In this document: piece by piece, positions 1 to 10,781 of the stretch
Layout: each line of letters starts with the position of its first letter
How positions within the stretch are numbered: position 1 is the first letter of the stretch
Assembly (NCBI GenBank): GCA_018296165.2
Contig: JACKQL020000098.1
Location: 1 to 64,000 of the forward strand
DNA: 64,000 nucleotides
From: Termitomyces sp. T153
Taxonomy: Eukaryota; Basidiomycota; Agaricomycetes; Agaricales; Lyophyllaceae
Reading direction: 5' to 3'
Program-made: the position numbers and the translations under genes
Notes under the pieces: model-generated
What the model saw: only the letters and a program-made list of their open reading frames with translations
Told to the model about the DNA's origin: nothing
Database searches by the model: none

Positions 1-435
1 GTCACGACCCGTTCCCCAAAGCCCCGCACATCGTCCATCAAACCCCCGAACCCCCAAAAGGACCCCCAACGCTCCGCCGAACTTCCGCCCATGCCCACGC
101 CTACTTCGGCTAACTCCGACACATCCCCGGCTAACTCCGGCGGCCCCCTGGCCAACTTCGGTGCCTGCCCCGCAGCCACTGACACTTACCCTGGGCTTCC
201 CAAACCCCGAGAACCACCCCCGCTATTCCTGATCTTCGCCCACCCATCATTAACTCAACACCCTGCTTCCTCCGACCTATTCCAGAATATCACGACAACC
301 TCGGAACAACCCGCGATCCCATCAACATATCAGCGCGGCACGATCTTCGATCACAACCGACACCCGCCCACTCCGTCAAGCCCCGCCAAGCCCCGCCGCC
401 ACAGCCGATGTACCCCGAAGTCCTCCGGTAGTCAG

Positions 436-443
436 TATATAAG
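436..443 (+). promoter_or_regulatory. TATA box of left LTR
   Basis: TATATAAG about 435 bases into the LTR, where a U3 promoter would be expected. The same word is kept in the right LTR at 5374-5381. Confidence 0.6.
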
Positions 444-552
444 TCATCGAATAGCTCTTCGTACTCCAGTCTTGATATTGCTTAACGTTACCTATGGTCT
501 GATTGTTTCCTCTTTGTGTTTCGTGTTCGTTTTCGTATCTCTTTCTCCTTAC

Positions 553-628
553 TCTCAGTTTCCCGGTCTTATCTCAGTCTCCCGGTCTTATCTCAGTCTC
601 CCGGTCTTATCTCAGTCTCCCGGTCTTG
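553..628 (+). repeat. 19-bp tandem repeat in left LTR, four units
   Basis: Four consecutive units of TCTCAGTCTCCCGGTCTTA start at 553, 572, 591 and 610. The first has one T in place of C and the last ends in G. It lies just downstream of the TATA box. Confidence 0.9.
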
Positions 629-1153
629 TCTCGTCCCCTTTTTGTTATCGTTCTCGTTATCGTTTCGTACCTCCACTCGAATCTACTCTTGTTCCATATT
701 GTCTTGTCCGATGCCGTCTCGGTGACGTCGTCTGACCCTGGTGCCCAATTCTTCATCAACCCTAACGACCTCACGAACTCCGCGATTATAATTACGAACC
801 CCGACACCCCTTACCAGGTCCGAACCTCACTCTTCGCTCGGTCCCGGACTCCATCAACTCCAAATGATCTCCCATCAAACCCCGGCTCCGCCCCCAGCCA
901 CCTACTCCCTTGCTTCCGCAAATCTCCCGTACGGCCTTCTGCCTGAACCCCGCCAAGACCGTCTCATTTCCCCACAATCCGACTTCTCCGGACCTTCCTG
1001 GATCTGTCTGGATCACATCTCCCCAATTACCCGTGCAAACCACCAGGACCCAGAATGTCTTTGAGTGTTCGGTCACCAATGCAGGGGAATCACGCCCGCC
1101 TAGTAAGGACTCGCCCAGTGCAGCTGCGCCCCCGAGGTCAGCGGACCCTGACA

Positions 1154-3596
1154 TAATATCAAGACTCGACCTTACCCCGTCCGTGATGCCCGCATTATCT
1201 CCGCACACACAATCAAATAACTCCGATGTCTATGGTCTACCCGCGCCAGGGGACCCTTATGATTCATACGGCCCTGCCCAATTTGCCGAGGCACATTGAG
1301 TCGTGGATCCGACACCAAACGTCCCCTCTGCTCCAGTTACTTTCATACAACGGCTCCCCCCACGGACACCTTCCCCAACTCACACCCAACTCCCAACCCC
1401 TCGCGCAAACCGTCAAATCACCTTCCACCCCACCCCTACACTCCCCGCCAACTCCGCTCTCTCGCACAAAGTCGACCCCGACATCACCCAAAGAATAACA
1501 TCCTAAAGCCTGGCGACCATCCGATCAAATGAGTAACAAGGTCTCCGGCACCGCGCCAGCCCTCCGACCCACAATAATGCCAACCTGCCATGGAACAGTC
1601 ACCCACAGCGCGAGGATCGCCAGCTACAAAGAAACCACTGAGAACGCGCTTCCCCGAAGCCCGCCTGTGGATCCACCGGCCCCCCAGCAACCCCGCAGAC
1701 CGACGAACGCGACTAATCACCAACAACATCACCAAACCCTATTATCGACCCCCTCCAAGGAAATAAACCCTCCGACAACTAACCCCGAAACCATCGAAAT
1801 CAAGCTCGAATCCACCACAGGACAAGAACCTCAGACCTAGGCTATGCTCCAACCCCGTGACCCGCTTCCGGACCTCGATCGATCGGCCGTCACCTCCGCC
1901 CAACAAATGAAGGGGCCCCGACTTCCCCGACCCGACCCTGACAACCCCGGAACAGGACCAAAACATCCCCGAGCTTACACTCCGCCACCAGACTACGCCA
2001 CCTCCCACGAAGGAATCCCCAGCATCGGAGCCACCCCGAACTAACTATAGGGAAAAAGGACCCTATACGAAGTAGTTCCCTAAGTGCTCTAAATTCGCTG
2101 ACATGTTCATATAAGGGAGGGAGAAGCCCCACCATCATCCAGAAAACAACGATCGGCCATTTAAGCGACCCGACAACCCCAAGGGCACGCGCTCCCATAT
2201 CCTCAAAAGACCTCCCCCATCTGGCTCGACGACCCAAAACGACCCCGCGCCAGCCCGAAACAGTCCCACCCAGACCCCTCCGAACCCATCAATCCAGCTC
2301 CGGACCCTGGCGACACGACTCCAGGGCCTCCGCTCCGACCCCGACATCTGACCAAGAGGACTCACAGCGCCGGCTTGACAACGATGCCCTGGTAGCCCCA
2401 ACTCCGCAACAGAAATCACCACCCACTCCGAACCCCGCCCCTACACCGGAATATGTCCGCCCAAATAGGGACCACATCACCGGGGCCTCCAGACAAGCTG
2501 GCAGTGCCTCCCCCCACTATCACCCTTGCACTTGCACAATCTCCGGACCGCTCCGGAACACGAACGAAGAGTAAATCCGACCCTGCCGCATCTCCCGGGG
2601 AGCCCCACTCCAGTGCCCTCCCGCGGCCGACCTTCCGCCGCCCCAACAACCATGAACAACCAACAAACCCCCACCAAGTGACCCTTGAGTCGACTCCGGG
2701 ACCACCCACTTCTTCCCGATGAAGGAACCACCGACCCCCGAACCTCCGAACTCGAGGAAGTATCAGAAACACGTAAGACCCCCCTTATCCGCCGCGGGCT
2801 TACCTTTGGTCAGGAGAGCAATATCACGTAGATGACCCGGAACCCCAAATTGGGCCCCGGACCCGAAGGAACTGGTTGGGACTGATCACCCCGCATCCTA
2901 CCCCCTCGGTCATCAACACTCCGGAGCACACCAAAGCGCCACCCGAAGCAGGCCCGCCCACAGACGCAGCACTCCAAAACACAACCCCGACCCGGACCGA
3001 CTATACTGCGAAGACGAACCCCGCCTCACCCAACCCCGCCAATAAAAAAGGGCCCGCCCGCCTTTACCACCAATACCGACGTAAGGGCTAGACCATGGGA
3101 AGACCCCCATTAACCCCCGCCCACCACACCGCCAAGACAACCAAAGCCCCGAACCCGTTGGGCGCCGTACAAAATTCAAAGGCCACCCTCTACTACCAAA
3201 ACGGCGCACGTCCCCTACACCCCCAGTCGAAAATTTCCAAGAAACGAACTCAACGACACCGCCCGAAATGCCGGGGACCCCACCGGAGAACTCCCACCAA
3301 CCCCGACAGACCCCGGGAGCCCTCCTGCGATGCCCCGCCCCGTCCCGACAAACCCCGGGACTAGCCAGCGCAGACGGCACTAGCGGGCGTAACCCCCGCC
3401 TCTGAACTCACTAGGGATTCCACTCCCTCTCACACCCCTGCGTGTTTCGCTTACTTTGCCCTCAGACAAAACTAAAAATCTCACTTCACACGCCCAGGGA
3501 CCAAGAAATGACATGTTCGCGTACAAAAAATCATATATACAATAGGCGGGAAGGCAGCAAGTCCAAGAGCGACAAGAAACGAGGCCCACACCCATC
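1154..3596. other. Internal non-coding part of the LTR element
   Basis: This stretch of about 2.4 kb is very rich in C and poor in G on the plus strand. Frames are short and proline-rich and show no retroelement motif. Directly after the left LTR, TAATATCAAGACTC may be an altered primer-binding site: it resembles the initiator-Met type TGGTATCA with two G-to-A changes, but this is weak. Nothing else can be supported. Confidence 0.5.
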
Positions 3597-4727
3597 TCAC
3601 TCCCTCCCCGAACCTCCCGGAAACCCAACCCCCAGGTCGACCTCCATCTGGGCCCGCACCACCGCTAGGATCTCCGCCAACCCCGGCAATGCCTCCCCCG
3701 CGTTGGCCGCCACCTCCCACCACGACCCCGGGGCCACCGCATTGCGCCGCCGATGCCCCGCCAGCAACCTCTCCAACCGCGCCATTCCCTGCTGCAACTC
3801 CGGAGGCTGGACTGCGGACCCCTGCATCAACCCGTCCTGAATCGACGCGAACGCCGCGGAGGCACCGTCCAAGAGGACCCGATGCTCCCGCACCCAGCCT
3901 AAACTCCGAAAATGAACCGTCAATAACGAACGGAGGAACGGGAGACAACTCACGAAGAATCCCCGCGCGACCCGAGGCGGCCTCGTTGGCCAACCAATCC
4001 TCCCTCCGCCTCGCCGCCTCCAGCTCCGCCCACAACGCATCCCCCTCCGGAACTCGTCCCCGCCCCTCCGCTTCCCCCGCGGGTTGCCCCTCCACCTGCA
4101 CCAGACGCTCCCGCAGACCCCGCACCTCTAGCGCCCGCTCCGTCGCCACGCGCACCAAAGTATTCCTCTCCCGCTCCATCGCTTCCTTCTCCATCCGCGC
4201 CGCGTCACGATCCTCCCTCGCCCGGCGGAGCTCCCCCTCCCGTACTGCCAACGACGTCGTCAAGGCCTCCACCTGCTTGCGAAGGAAGACCTCCATGATT
4301 GAAGGAATCGGCGCGGAGGGACTCGACGACCGCTCCGAGGGAACGCCAGGGACAGGAGAAAAGAGGGAAGACTCGGGAGGCCCCGCCGACAACTCGCGCC
4401 CACGCGGCCTCTTGCTGGGTCCCGCCCCCGAGGGTGGGGAAGCTCGACGCTTCCCCCGAACCACCGCCGAAGACGCCCCCTTCCCCTTTGGCACCGCGGG
4501 ACGAAACTTGGTCCGCTTCGGAACCCCCGGAAAGTCCACCACTACTACTACGGACGACTCTACTGGAACCCCGTTAACCATCCCGAAAGGAAAATTCGAC
4601 AACACTTACGACTCCGGTCCCTAACGCTACCCCGGCGCCGACGCTCGAACTCCTCACCCCCACTGTCATACACCACCACCTCGCCTAAATCGACGGGAGA
4701 AACCACTGGAACGCTGGGGGAAGACAT
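3597..4727 (-). CDS. Antisense three-exon coiled-coil protein inside the LTR element
   Basis: A spliced gene runs against the element. Exons are 4727-4610, 4562-3954 and 3898-3597; introns of 47 and 55 bases have GTAAGT...CAG and GTGAGT...TAG ends. The exons sum to 1029 bases, giving 342 residues in one frame. The start (MSSPSVPVV) precedes an acidic stretch with VVVYDSGGEEFE. Next come a basic, proline/serine-rich nuclear-type segment (GKRRASP, KRPRGRE) and a long charged coiled coil around residues 120-200 (ALTTSLAVREGELRRAREDRD). The C-terminal part, after the second intron, is hydrophobic and amphipathic (VREHRVLLDGASAAFASIQDG). No known catalytic domain is seen. Introns within a retroelement body survive reverse transcription only if the gene is antisense to the genomic RNA, as here. 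Function unknown; similar coiled-coil proteins are, to my recollection, frequent in agaric genomes. Confidence 0.6.
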
Positions 4728-4924
4728 GACGAAATTTGGGAAACCCCGGGGCACGCCCAAAGCTTTAAATTGAGTGAGGAGGACCCTGACAAAACGGCGG
4801 CCGCGCTTCGACTTCGCCTCCCACGCCGCTATCACTCACTGCGGATTGATCAATATTGCTCGGCTTTGACTCCCACGCCCCGCCGATCCCCGTCCTGCCC
4901 CGCGTCTCGAAGGGTCTCGACGCT

Positions 4925-4937
4925 GAAAGGGGGGTGA
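4925..4937 (+). other. Polypurine tract
   Basis: GAAAGGGGGGTGA ends one base before the TGTCACG start of the right LTR. All but one of the 13 bases are purines in an otherwise pyrimidine-rich strand. This is the expected plus-strand primer site of an LTR retroelement and fixes its orientation. Confidence 0.75.
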
Positions 4938-5373
4938 TGTCACGACCCGTTCCCCAAAACCCCGCACATCGTCCATCAAACCCCCGAACCCCCAAAAGGA
5001 CCCCCAACGCTCCGCCGAACTTCCGCCCATGCCCACGCCTACCTTGGCTAACTCCGACACCTCCCCGGCTAACTCCGACGGCCCCCTGGCCAACTTCGGT
5101 GCCTGCCCCGCAGCCACTGACACTTACCCTGGGCTTCCCAAACCCCGAGAACCACCCCCGCTATTCCTGATCTTCGCCCACCCATCATTAACTCAACACC
5201 CTGCTTCCTCCGACCTATTCCGGGATATCACGACAACCTCAGAACAACCCGCGATCCCATCAACGTATCAGCGCGGCACGATCTTCGATCACAACCGACA
5301 CCCGCCCACTCCGTCAAGCCCCGCCAAGCCCCGCCGCCACAGCCGATGTACCCCGAAGTCCTCCGGTAGTCAG

Positions 5374-5381
5374 TATATAAG
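5374..5381 (+). promoter_or_regulatory. TATA box of right LTR
   Basis: TATATAAG at the position equivalent to 436-443 of the left LTR. If active it would drive transcription rightward into the decayed Copia sequence. Confidence 0.55.
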
Positions 5382-5490
5382 TCATCGAGTAGCTCTTCGT
5401 ACTCCGGTCTTGATATTGCTTAACGTTACCTATGGTCTGATTGTTTCCTCTTTGTGTTTCGTGTTTGTTTTCGTATCTCTTTCTCCTTAC

Positions 5491-5566
5491 TCTCAGTTTC
5501 CCGGTCTTATCTCAGTCTCCCGGTCTTATCTCAGTCTCCCGGTCTTATCTCAGTCTCCCGGTCTTG
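5491..5566 (+). repeat. 19-bp tandem repeat in right LTR, four units
   Basis: Same four-unit array as at 553-628. The equal copy number in both LTRs fits copying of one LTR during reverse transcription with no later expansion. Confidence 0.9.
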
Positions 5567-6103
5567 TCTCGTCCCCTTTTTGTTATCGTTCTCGTTATCG
5601 TTTCGTACCTCCACTCGAATCTACTCTTGTTCCATACTGTCTTGTCCGATGCCGTCTCGGTGACGTCGTCTGACCCTTGTGCCCAATTCTTCATTAACCC
5701 TAACGACCTCACGAACTCCGCGATTATAATTACGAACCCCGACACCCCTTACCAGGTCCGAACCTCACTCTTCGCTCGGTCCCGGACTCCATCAACTCCA
5801 AATGATCTCCCATCAAACCCCGGCTCCACCCCCATTGATCACACAGCCACCTACTCCCTTGCTTCCGCAAATCTCCCGTACGGCCTTCTGCCTGAACCCC
5901 GCCAAGACCGTCTCATTTCCCCACAATCCGACTTCTCCGGACCTTCCCGGATCTGTCTGGATCACATCTCCCCAATTACCCGTGCAAACCACCAGGACCC
6001 AGATTGTCTTTGAGTGTCCGGTCACCAATGCAGGGGAATCACGCCCGCCTAGTAAGGACTCGCCCAGTGCAGCTGCGCCCCCGAGGTCAGCGGACCCTGA
6101 CAG

Positions 6104-6193
6104 CAGGCTACTTATGCTGACTTGACAAGGCAGGCTACTTATGCTGACTTGACAAGGCAGGCTACTTATGCTGACTTGACAAGGCAGGCTACT
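6104..6193 (+). repeat. 27-bp tandem repeat, 3.3 units
   Basis: Three identical 27-base units begin at 6104, 6131 and 6158, each starting CAGGCTACTTATGCTGACTT, followed by 9 bases of a fourth. The array starts one base after the right LTR and marks the jump from GC-rich to AT-rich DNA. Confidence 0.92.
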
Positions 6194-9100
6194 ATTCTGT
6201 ATTGGAAAAGAGAACTTGCAAAATCAAAATAATAAAAGGGCAAAAAACTGCACTAACCAGGAATCACAAAAATGACCTAAATTATTTAAACATCATACCT
6301 GTCCTGCATGCACACACCACTATTGACATAAATGTCCTTCATTGACATCTTGCACACATCTCACCAAATAAACTGGTGCAAATGGTGAACAAGGAGCACA
6401 TAGAAAGAATCAAAAAAACAATTGAAAAGCCCAAGTTTTGCAAACTCTGTGTCCTAGCAAAATCCAAGAAGCTTTCCTTCAAGCATAAAGGCCAAGAAGC
6501 AACCCACCCATTCCAAATAGTTCACTCAAATGTTGGCTGATTGACATGGAAACAAGTATTGGATTTTGTTCATTGATGGATATCAAAAGTTCCTATGAGT
6601 CTATTTCATGAAAAAGAAGAGGAAAGCATTGTTAAAGTTTTGTAAGTTCAAGAATGACATGAAGACATACCTTGATGCTGAGTTGGCAAACTTTGCCTCT
6701 CAGAGAACTTTATTGACTTCCTTCAATCTAATGGCAGTGGTGAGTACATTGGGAAGAAATTCCAAGATGAACTTGGGAAGACAGGCATTATACACCTTAC
6801 AATAGTGCCCAACACACCTGAACAAAATGGGTGAGCAGAGTGCATAAATCAAATGTTGGTCAATAGTGGTGCCACTGCAATGCTGATAGAGTCTGGACTG
6901 CTGAAATCTTTCTGGTCAGATGCAATGCTTACTGCTACTACAGTTATCAGCAGAACCCAGCCTCAGGACTGAAAGGAAACACTCCTTACACAACAATATC
7001 TAATTGAAAGGTCAACATATCTTAGTACTGCTCATTTGGAACCATTGCTTATGCCCTCATTTCAAAGAATAAATAGAATGGAAATTCTCTGAAAAGGCAC
7101 AAAAAGCAGCCCTTATTGTTAATGCCACAGGAAAGAAAGCTTATAAGCTTCTGGACATCAAAACAAAGAAAGAGTTCACCAGTCAACATGTGTGCTTTGA
7201 CAAAGGGCAAGAATCTTTCTTAAATGTTATAAAGCTCATCAAAGATGATGTGCCATTCTCTGAGTGCAAGTGAGAGCCTAATCTTATGCATCCTTCACCA
7301 AATAAACCTACTCCCACACTGACAGAAGTTAGCAATGATGAATCTGACAATGAATTAATTTCTGAACTCAACCAAGAACTAGTGGGAGAAAAAGATCAAA
7401 ATTCCATCATCAGCAATGATGAAATGCCACTGAAATCTAGCTCAACAACTTCTGCACCTACCCCATCAACACCAAGTAAAGCTTAAATTAATTCAAAGGA
7501 GCCTAAGAGAAGTGACCATACCACACAACTATCCATTAACACTGGAAAGTGCAAATTAACCCTAGTTGAAACCCAACAAAGGCCTGGGTCAGTGGCAGAT
7601 CAATCAACAGTGCAAAGAGAACACAGCATGTGCATCCAAAAGACTGTTGTGAGAAATGTCAACTATCAGCATGCAATTAAACTCCAAAAGCAACATGAGG
7701 AAGACAACCAAGCTGGAAAACATGCTTGCCACCCCAAACCAGTGCAAGTGCAGCTAAAAGAAACCCACTAAACACTCCTTAATATACAAGCTCATGCTGA
7801 TGATGTAGAATTGAGTGACCTTACTGAGTTATCAGATGAAGATAATTATGAGGAAACATACTTTGCTAGCATTTTCCAAACTGGCCCATCAGAAAACCCA
7901 CTACCATAAAATGCAAAAGAAGCATTTGAGGGACTTGATGCCGAGAAGTGGAAGCCAGCCCTACAAAAAGAGCTACAAAACTTAATAGACAATGATGTGT
8001 TTGAAATCATACCTATTCCAAAGGAAGTGAAACAAATAACTTCAAAACTCATCTATCATGTAAAGCTCAATGCAAATGGGCAAGTCAAATGCCACAAAAT
8101 CCAAATTGTTGCTCATGGGTTTTCCCAAGTAAAAAAAGTGGACTATAAGGAAGTCTGGGCTCTGGTAGCAAACTTTGAGTCCATTTGCATCATACTTGCT
8201 CTTGCTACAAAATACAACTTAGAACTAGATCAAATGGATGTTGCTGCAGCTTACCTGAATAGTGAACTCAAAAAAGAGATATACATGTTACCTACCACTA
8301 GTGTTAAAATCCTCCCTGGACACTGCTAGCACCTTAAAAGGTCACTGTATGGACTTAAGCAAGCTAGATGCACTTGGAATCTCATGCTTGACAAGAAGCT
8401 TCAAGGTCTAGGCTTCTCCTGGTTGAATGCTGATATGTGTCTTTTGTTTCCTGGTTATTTATATCAATGACTTTATACTAGCAGCAAACTCACATCCTTT
8501 CCTAGATTCTGTGAAAGAAAAACTGTCAGGGACTTTCAAGATGCAAGATCTTGGACCTGCAACCTACATTTTGGGAATACAAATCCAGCAAAACAGAGAA
8601 ACTCACATGATATCATTATCCCAGCAACAGTACATAAAAACTGTGGTCAAACAATGTGAAATGTCAAACTCTAAGCCAATCTAAATGCCAATAGTGGTGA
8701 ATATAAAACTTACTGCTGATGACCCTGCAAATAACACCACAATAAACAAAATGGAGATTGAAGGAAGAAAAGTGTCATAGTCCAGTGTTGTGGGCTCACT
8801 CATGTATGCCATAATGGGTACAAGGCCTGACATTGTATATGCTGTTAGAGTTCTTGGTCATTTCAGTGCAAACCCCAAACATCACCACTGGGCTGAAGCA
8901 AAATGTGACTTACAAGCTCTTAACACCACCACCAATATGGCACTCACATTTGACAGAAACAATGTTAGTTTGGACATATCCTTTCATGGGTACTCCAATG
9001 CTGATTGGTCTGGGGACTCAGACACAAGGTCAACATCTAGATATGTATTCATTTTGGTTTTGGGGGCTATTGGCTGGGCTAGCAAATGCCAAACTATGGT

Positions 9101-9470
9101 AGCCTTATCTTCTACAGAGTCTAAGTATATCAGATTATGCTATGCTGGGCAGCATTTGGCATGGCTTCAAAATTTCTTTGAAGACATTGGTCATGCTCAA
9201 CTAGAACTATCAAGCTTGATGTGCAACAATCAAGCAGCTATTATACTCACTCAAAAAGCCCAGTACCACTCACAAACAAAACATATTCAATGGAAATATT
9301 ACTATTTACAAGACAACTTAGTTGTGAGGAGGCAAGCTGCAGTGCACTATATGCCTACAAAAGATATGGTTGCTGACATCTTTACAAAGTTGCTCCCTCA
9401 TGAAAAACATTGGAAGTTCACAAATGCAATGGGACTATGTCTCCATGCAAGTGGAAGTGTTGAGAGGTAG
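6194..9470 (+). pseudogene. Decayed Ty1/Copia polyprotein
   Basis: Broken reading frames on the plus strand follow the Copia order. Around 6430-6540 is a GAG-pre-integrase/integrase start (FCKLCVLAKSKKLSFKHKG, then an HSN variant of the usual HSDV). Integrase continues to about 6960. Reverse transcriptase starts at 7997 (YKEVWALVANFES, LDQMDVAAAYLNSELKKEIYM). Its YVDD box has become YINDF near 8460. The RNase H end runs to 9470 (ALSSTESKY, VADIFTKLLPHEK). Many stops and frame changes make it non-functional. TGTTGAGAGG at about 9457 may be the start of its right LTR, but no partner LTR is visible. Base composition is far more AT-rich than both neighbours. Confidence 0.85.
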
Positions 9471-9595
9471 GCACATCCCCATTCAACAATGTATCTCTGT
9501 CATGTGTGTTCAGCTACATTCTTTTAAATTTGTTTTTTGGTTCTTGCCACACTTCAGTTCATTCTACTCCATAGAGTGTGACTGAGGTGTGTCTC

Positions 9596-10426
9596 TTAAC
9601 TTACTTGCAAGTTTACAATTACTTGGGCTGGCCACCAGAGGACATCAAAGTTGTTGTCTTCAAACCACTTGTTAGCCCTCTTGGAATTGTATTTGGGGTC
9701 ATTGTCCTGTTGAAAGTAGTGGGCACCCTCCTCCATCTCCAAGTTTTTGAAGCTCTCCTTTGCTCTGTCATCCAAAATTTCACAGTACTGCTCTGCATTC
9801 ATAATCCCCACCACTTCTACCAGCTTTCCTATCTCATTCCAGCCCATACAGCCCCATACCATGAGATTGTTCCCATCTCCATATTTCACAGTAAGTGTAG
9901 TGGTTTGGTCTGAAATGCCTTTTCTTTGTAGCTTCCACACATACTGCTTTCCATCTGACCCAATTCTGTTAATCTTTGTCTCATCTGTCCAGAACACTCT
10001 TTTCCAGTCCTCCACAGTCCAGTTCTGATGCTCTTGAGCCCATTTAAGTTGTAGTTGCTGATGTCTAGCTTTGAGCATGGAAACTTTTCTCTTTGTAGCA
10101 GACTGATACCTCTCCTCCTTCAGCACATTCCAGACAGTCTGAGGAGAAACAAGGTTGAAAATGATGTTGTTGATAGAATTGATGGCCTGAACAGCTGTAT
10201 CAAGTCTCCCAGTTAAGATTTGTTGAACAATAGCCTGTTTATCACATGGAGTAAGCTTAGCTAGACAGCCTCCAGGATGGTTTTCCTTGTCCACCTCCAA
10301 CTCTCTACCAATCCACCCAATAGTAGAATTCCTTAAACCAGTTTTATCTCCAATCTGACACAGAGAATACTCTTGAGCAAGAAGAGATGCAACAGTAGAG
10401 CATTGTGCAGGAGAAGTAGCTTTCAT
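9596..10426 (-). pseudogene. Tc1/mariner transposase, truncated
   Basis: A single 276-residue frame begins MKATSPAQCSTVASLLAQ with a helix-turn-helix DNA-binding half. It has the first catalytic Asp in VFWTDETKINRIGSDG and the second in YFQQDNDPKYNSKRANKWFEDN. The block after DVLWWPAQ, where Tc1 enzymes continue to the third acid (SPDLNPIE-type), is missing. The frame instead runs into unrelated residues and stops. The end nearest the Copia relic has therefore been lost, together with its terminal repeat, and the enzyme should be inactive. The other end is intact out to the terminal inverted repeat near 10781. Confidence 0.85.
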
Positions 10427-10569
10427 AATGGTGGTTGAAGGTCAAGATGTGGTTCAACCAACTTGAACCACTCCCAAATATAACCAAATATAGTCACATG
10501 ACTCTGTTGATATTCCCACTTACTCTTTATTTCTGACTCAAATAGGAATATACCTGCAAAATTAGAGAT

Positions 10570-10781
10570 GCTCAAATAACTGTCCCAATGAGTGGATATT
10601 TTAAAATGGCCATTACTCCATCAGTTTTGATTTGAATTACATAAAATGAAAAGCAATTTATAGCCATGATGCCATAGTATTTTCAATGATAGAACCAGAA
10701 TTTTAAATACTTCCAATCCTTCATGTCAATGTCATCTTTCAAAAAGTATAAAACATTGGGACAGTTTTTTGAGCCACTGTA
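10570..10781. repeat. Tc1 terminal inverted repeat and inner partner
   Basis: The element's outer end is at 10754-10781; read on the minus strand it is TA then CAGTGGCTCAAAAAACTGTC. An inverted partner, GCTCAAATAACTGTCCCAAT, lies on the plus strand at 10570-10589. They match at about 20 of 21 positions over the core. The pair encloses about 210 bases of AT-rich DNA, an arrangement that could behave like a small MITE on its own. Confidence 0.75.

Larger units (their letters stand above)
1..1153 (+). repeat. Left LTR (lacks first base)
   Basis: This copy matches 4938-6102 base for base apart from about 20 scattered substitutions, mostly transitions, and the absence of an 11-base stretch present in the right copy near 5835-5846. 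It ends in CA at 1152-1153. The terminal T of the TG start is just outside the window. It carries a TATA box and four 19-base tandem units. Open frames inside it (such as 91-735) are compositional and unlikely to be genes. Confidence 0.9.
1..6102 (+). mobile_element. Non-autonomous LTR retroelement without gag-pol
   Basis: Two long direct repeats (1-1153 and 4938-6102) flank a 3.8 kb interior. The repeats begin TGTCACGACCC and end GGACCCTGACA, which are the TG...CA ends expected of LTRs; the first T of the left copy lies just outside the window. A polypurine tract adjoins the right LTR, so the element reads left to right. No reverse transcriptase, integrase, protease or RNase H frame is visible inside. 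It therefore resembles a large retrotransposon derivative that would need another element's enzymes. Its one credible gene is antisense (3597-4727). The left target-site duplication is out of view, so insertion cannot be proven from flanks. About 20 substitutions plus one 11-base indel separate the LTRs by eye, suggesting a fairly recent insertion. Confidence 0.85.
4938..6102 (+). repeat. Right LTR
   Basis: Complete 1165-base LTR starting TGTCACGACC at 4938 and ending CTGACA at 6102, directly after the polypurine tract. It has an extra 11 bases relative to the left LTR. The promoter of the antisense internal gene (start codon at 4727) would have to lie between that codon and this LTR, or within the LTR itself read backwards. 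Confidence 0.9.

Noticed and set aside
553..628. Short regular repeat considered as a CRISPR-like array
   Set aside because: Units are directly abutting with no spacers, and the genome is eukaryotic. It is a simple tandem repeat.
91..946. Overlapping open frames in the LTR, repeated at 5029-6013
   Set aside because: They lie within LTR sequence, are driven by C-rich composition and the 19-base repeat, and show no domain. The frame ends differ between LTR copies.
1490..3380. Proline-rich frames considered as a retroelement gag
   Set aside because: There is no zinc knuckle or capsid-like segment, frames are short on all strands, and composition alone explains them.
9578..9913. Plus-strand frame of 111 residues across the Tc1 end
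   Set aside because: It is antisense to the transposase and has no motif.
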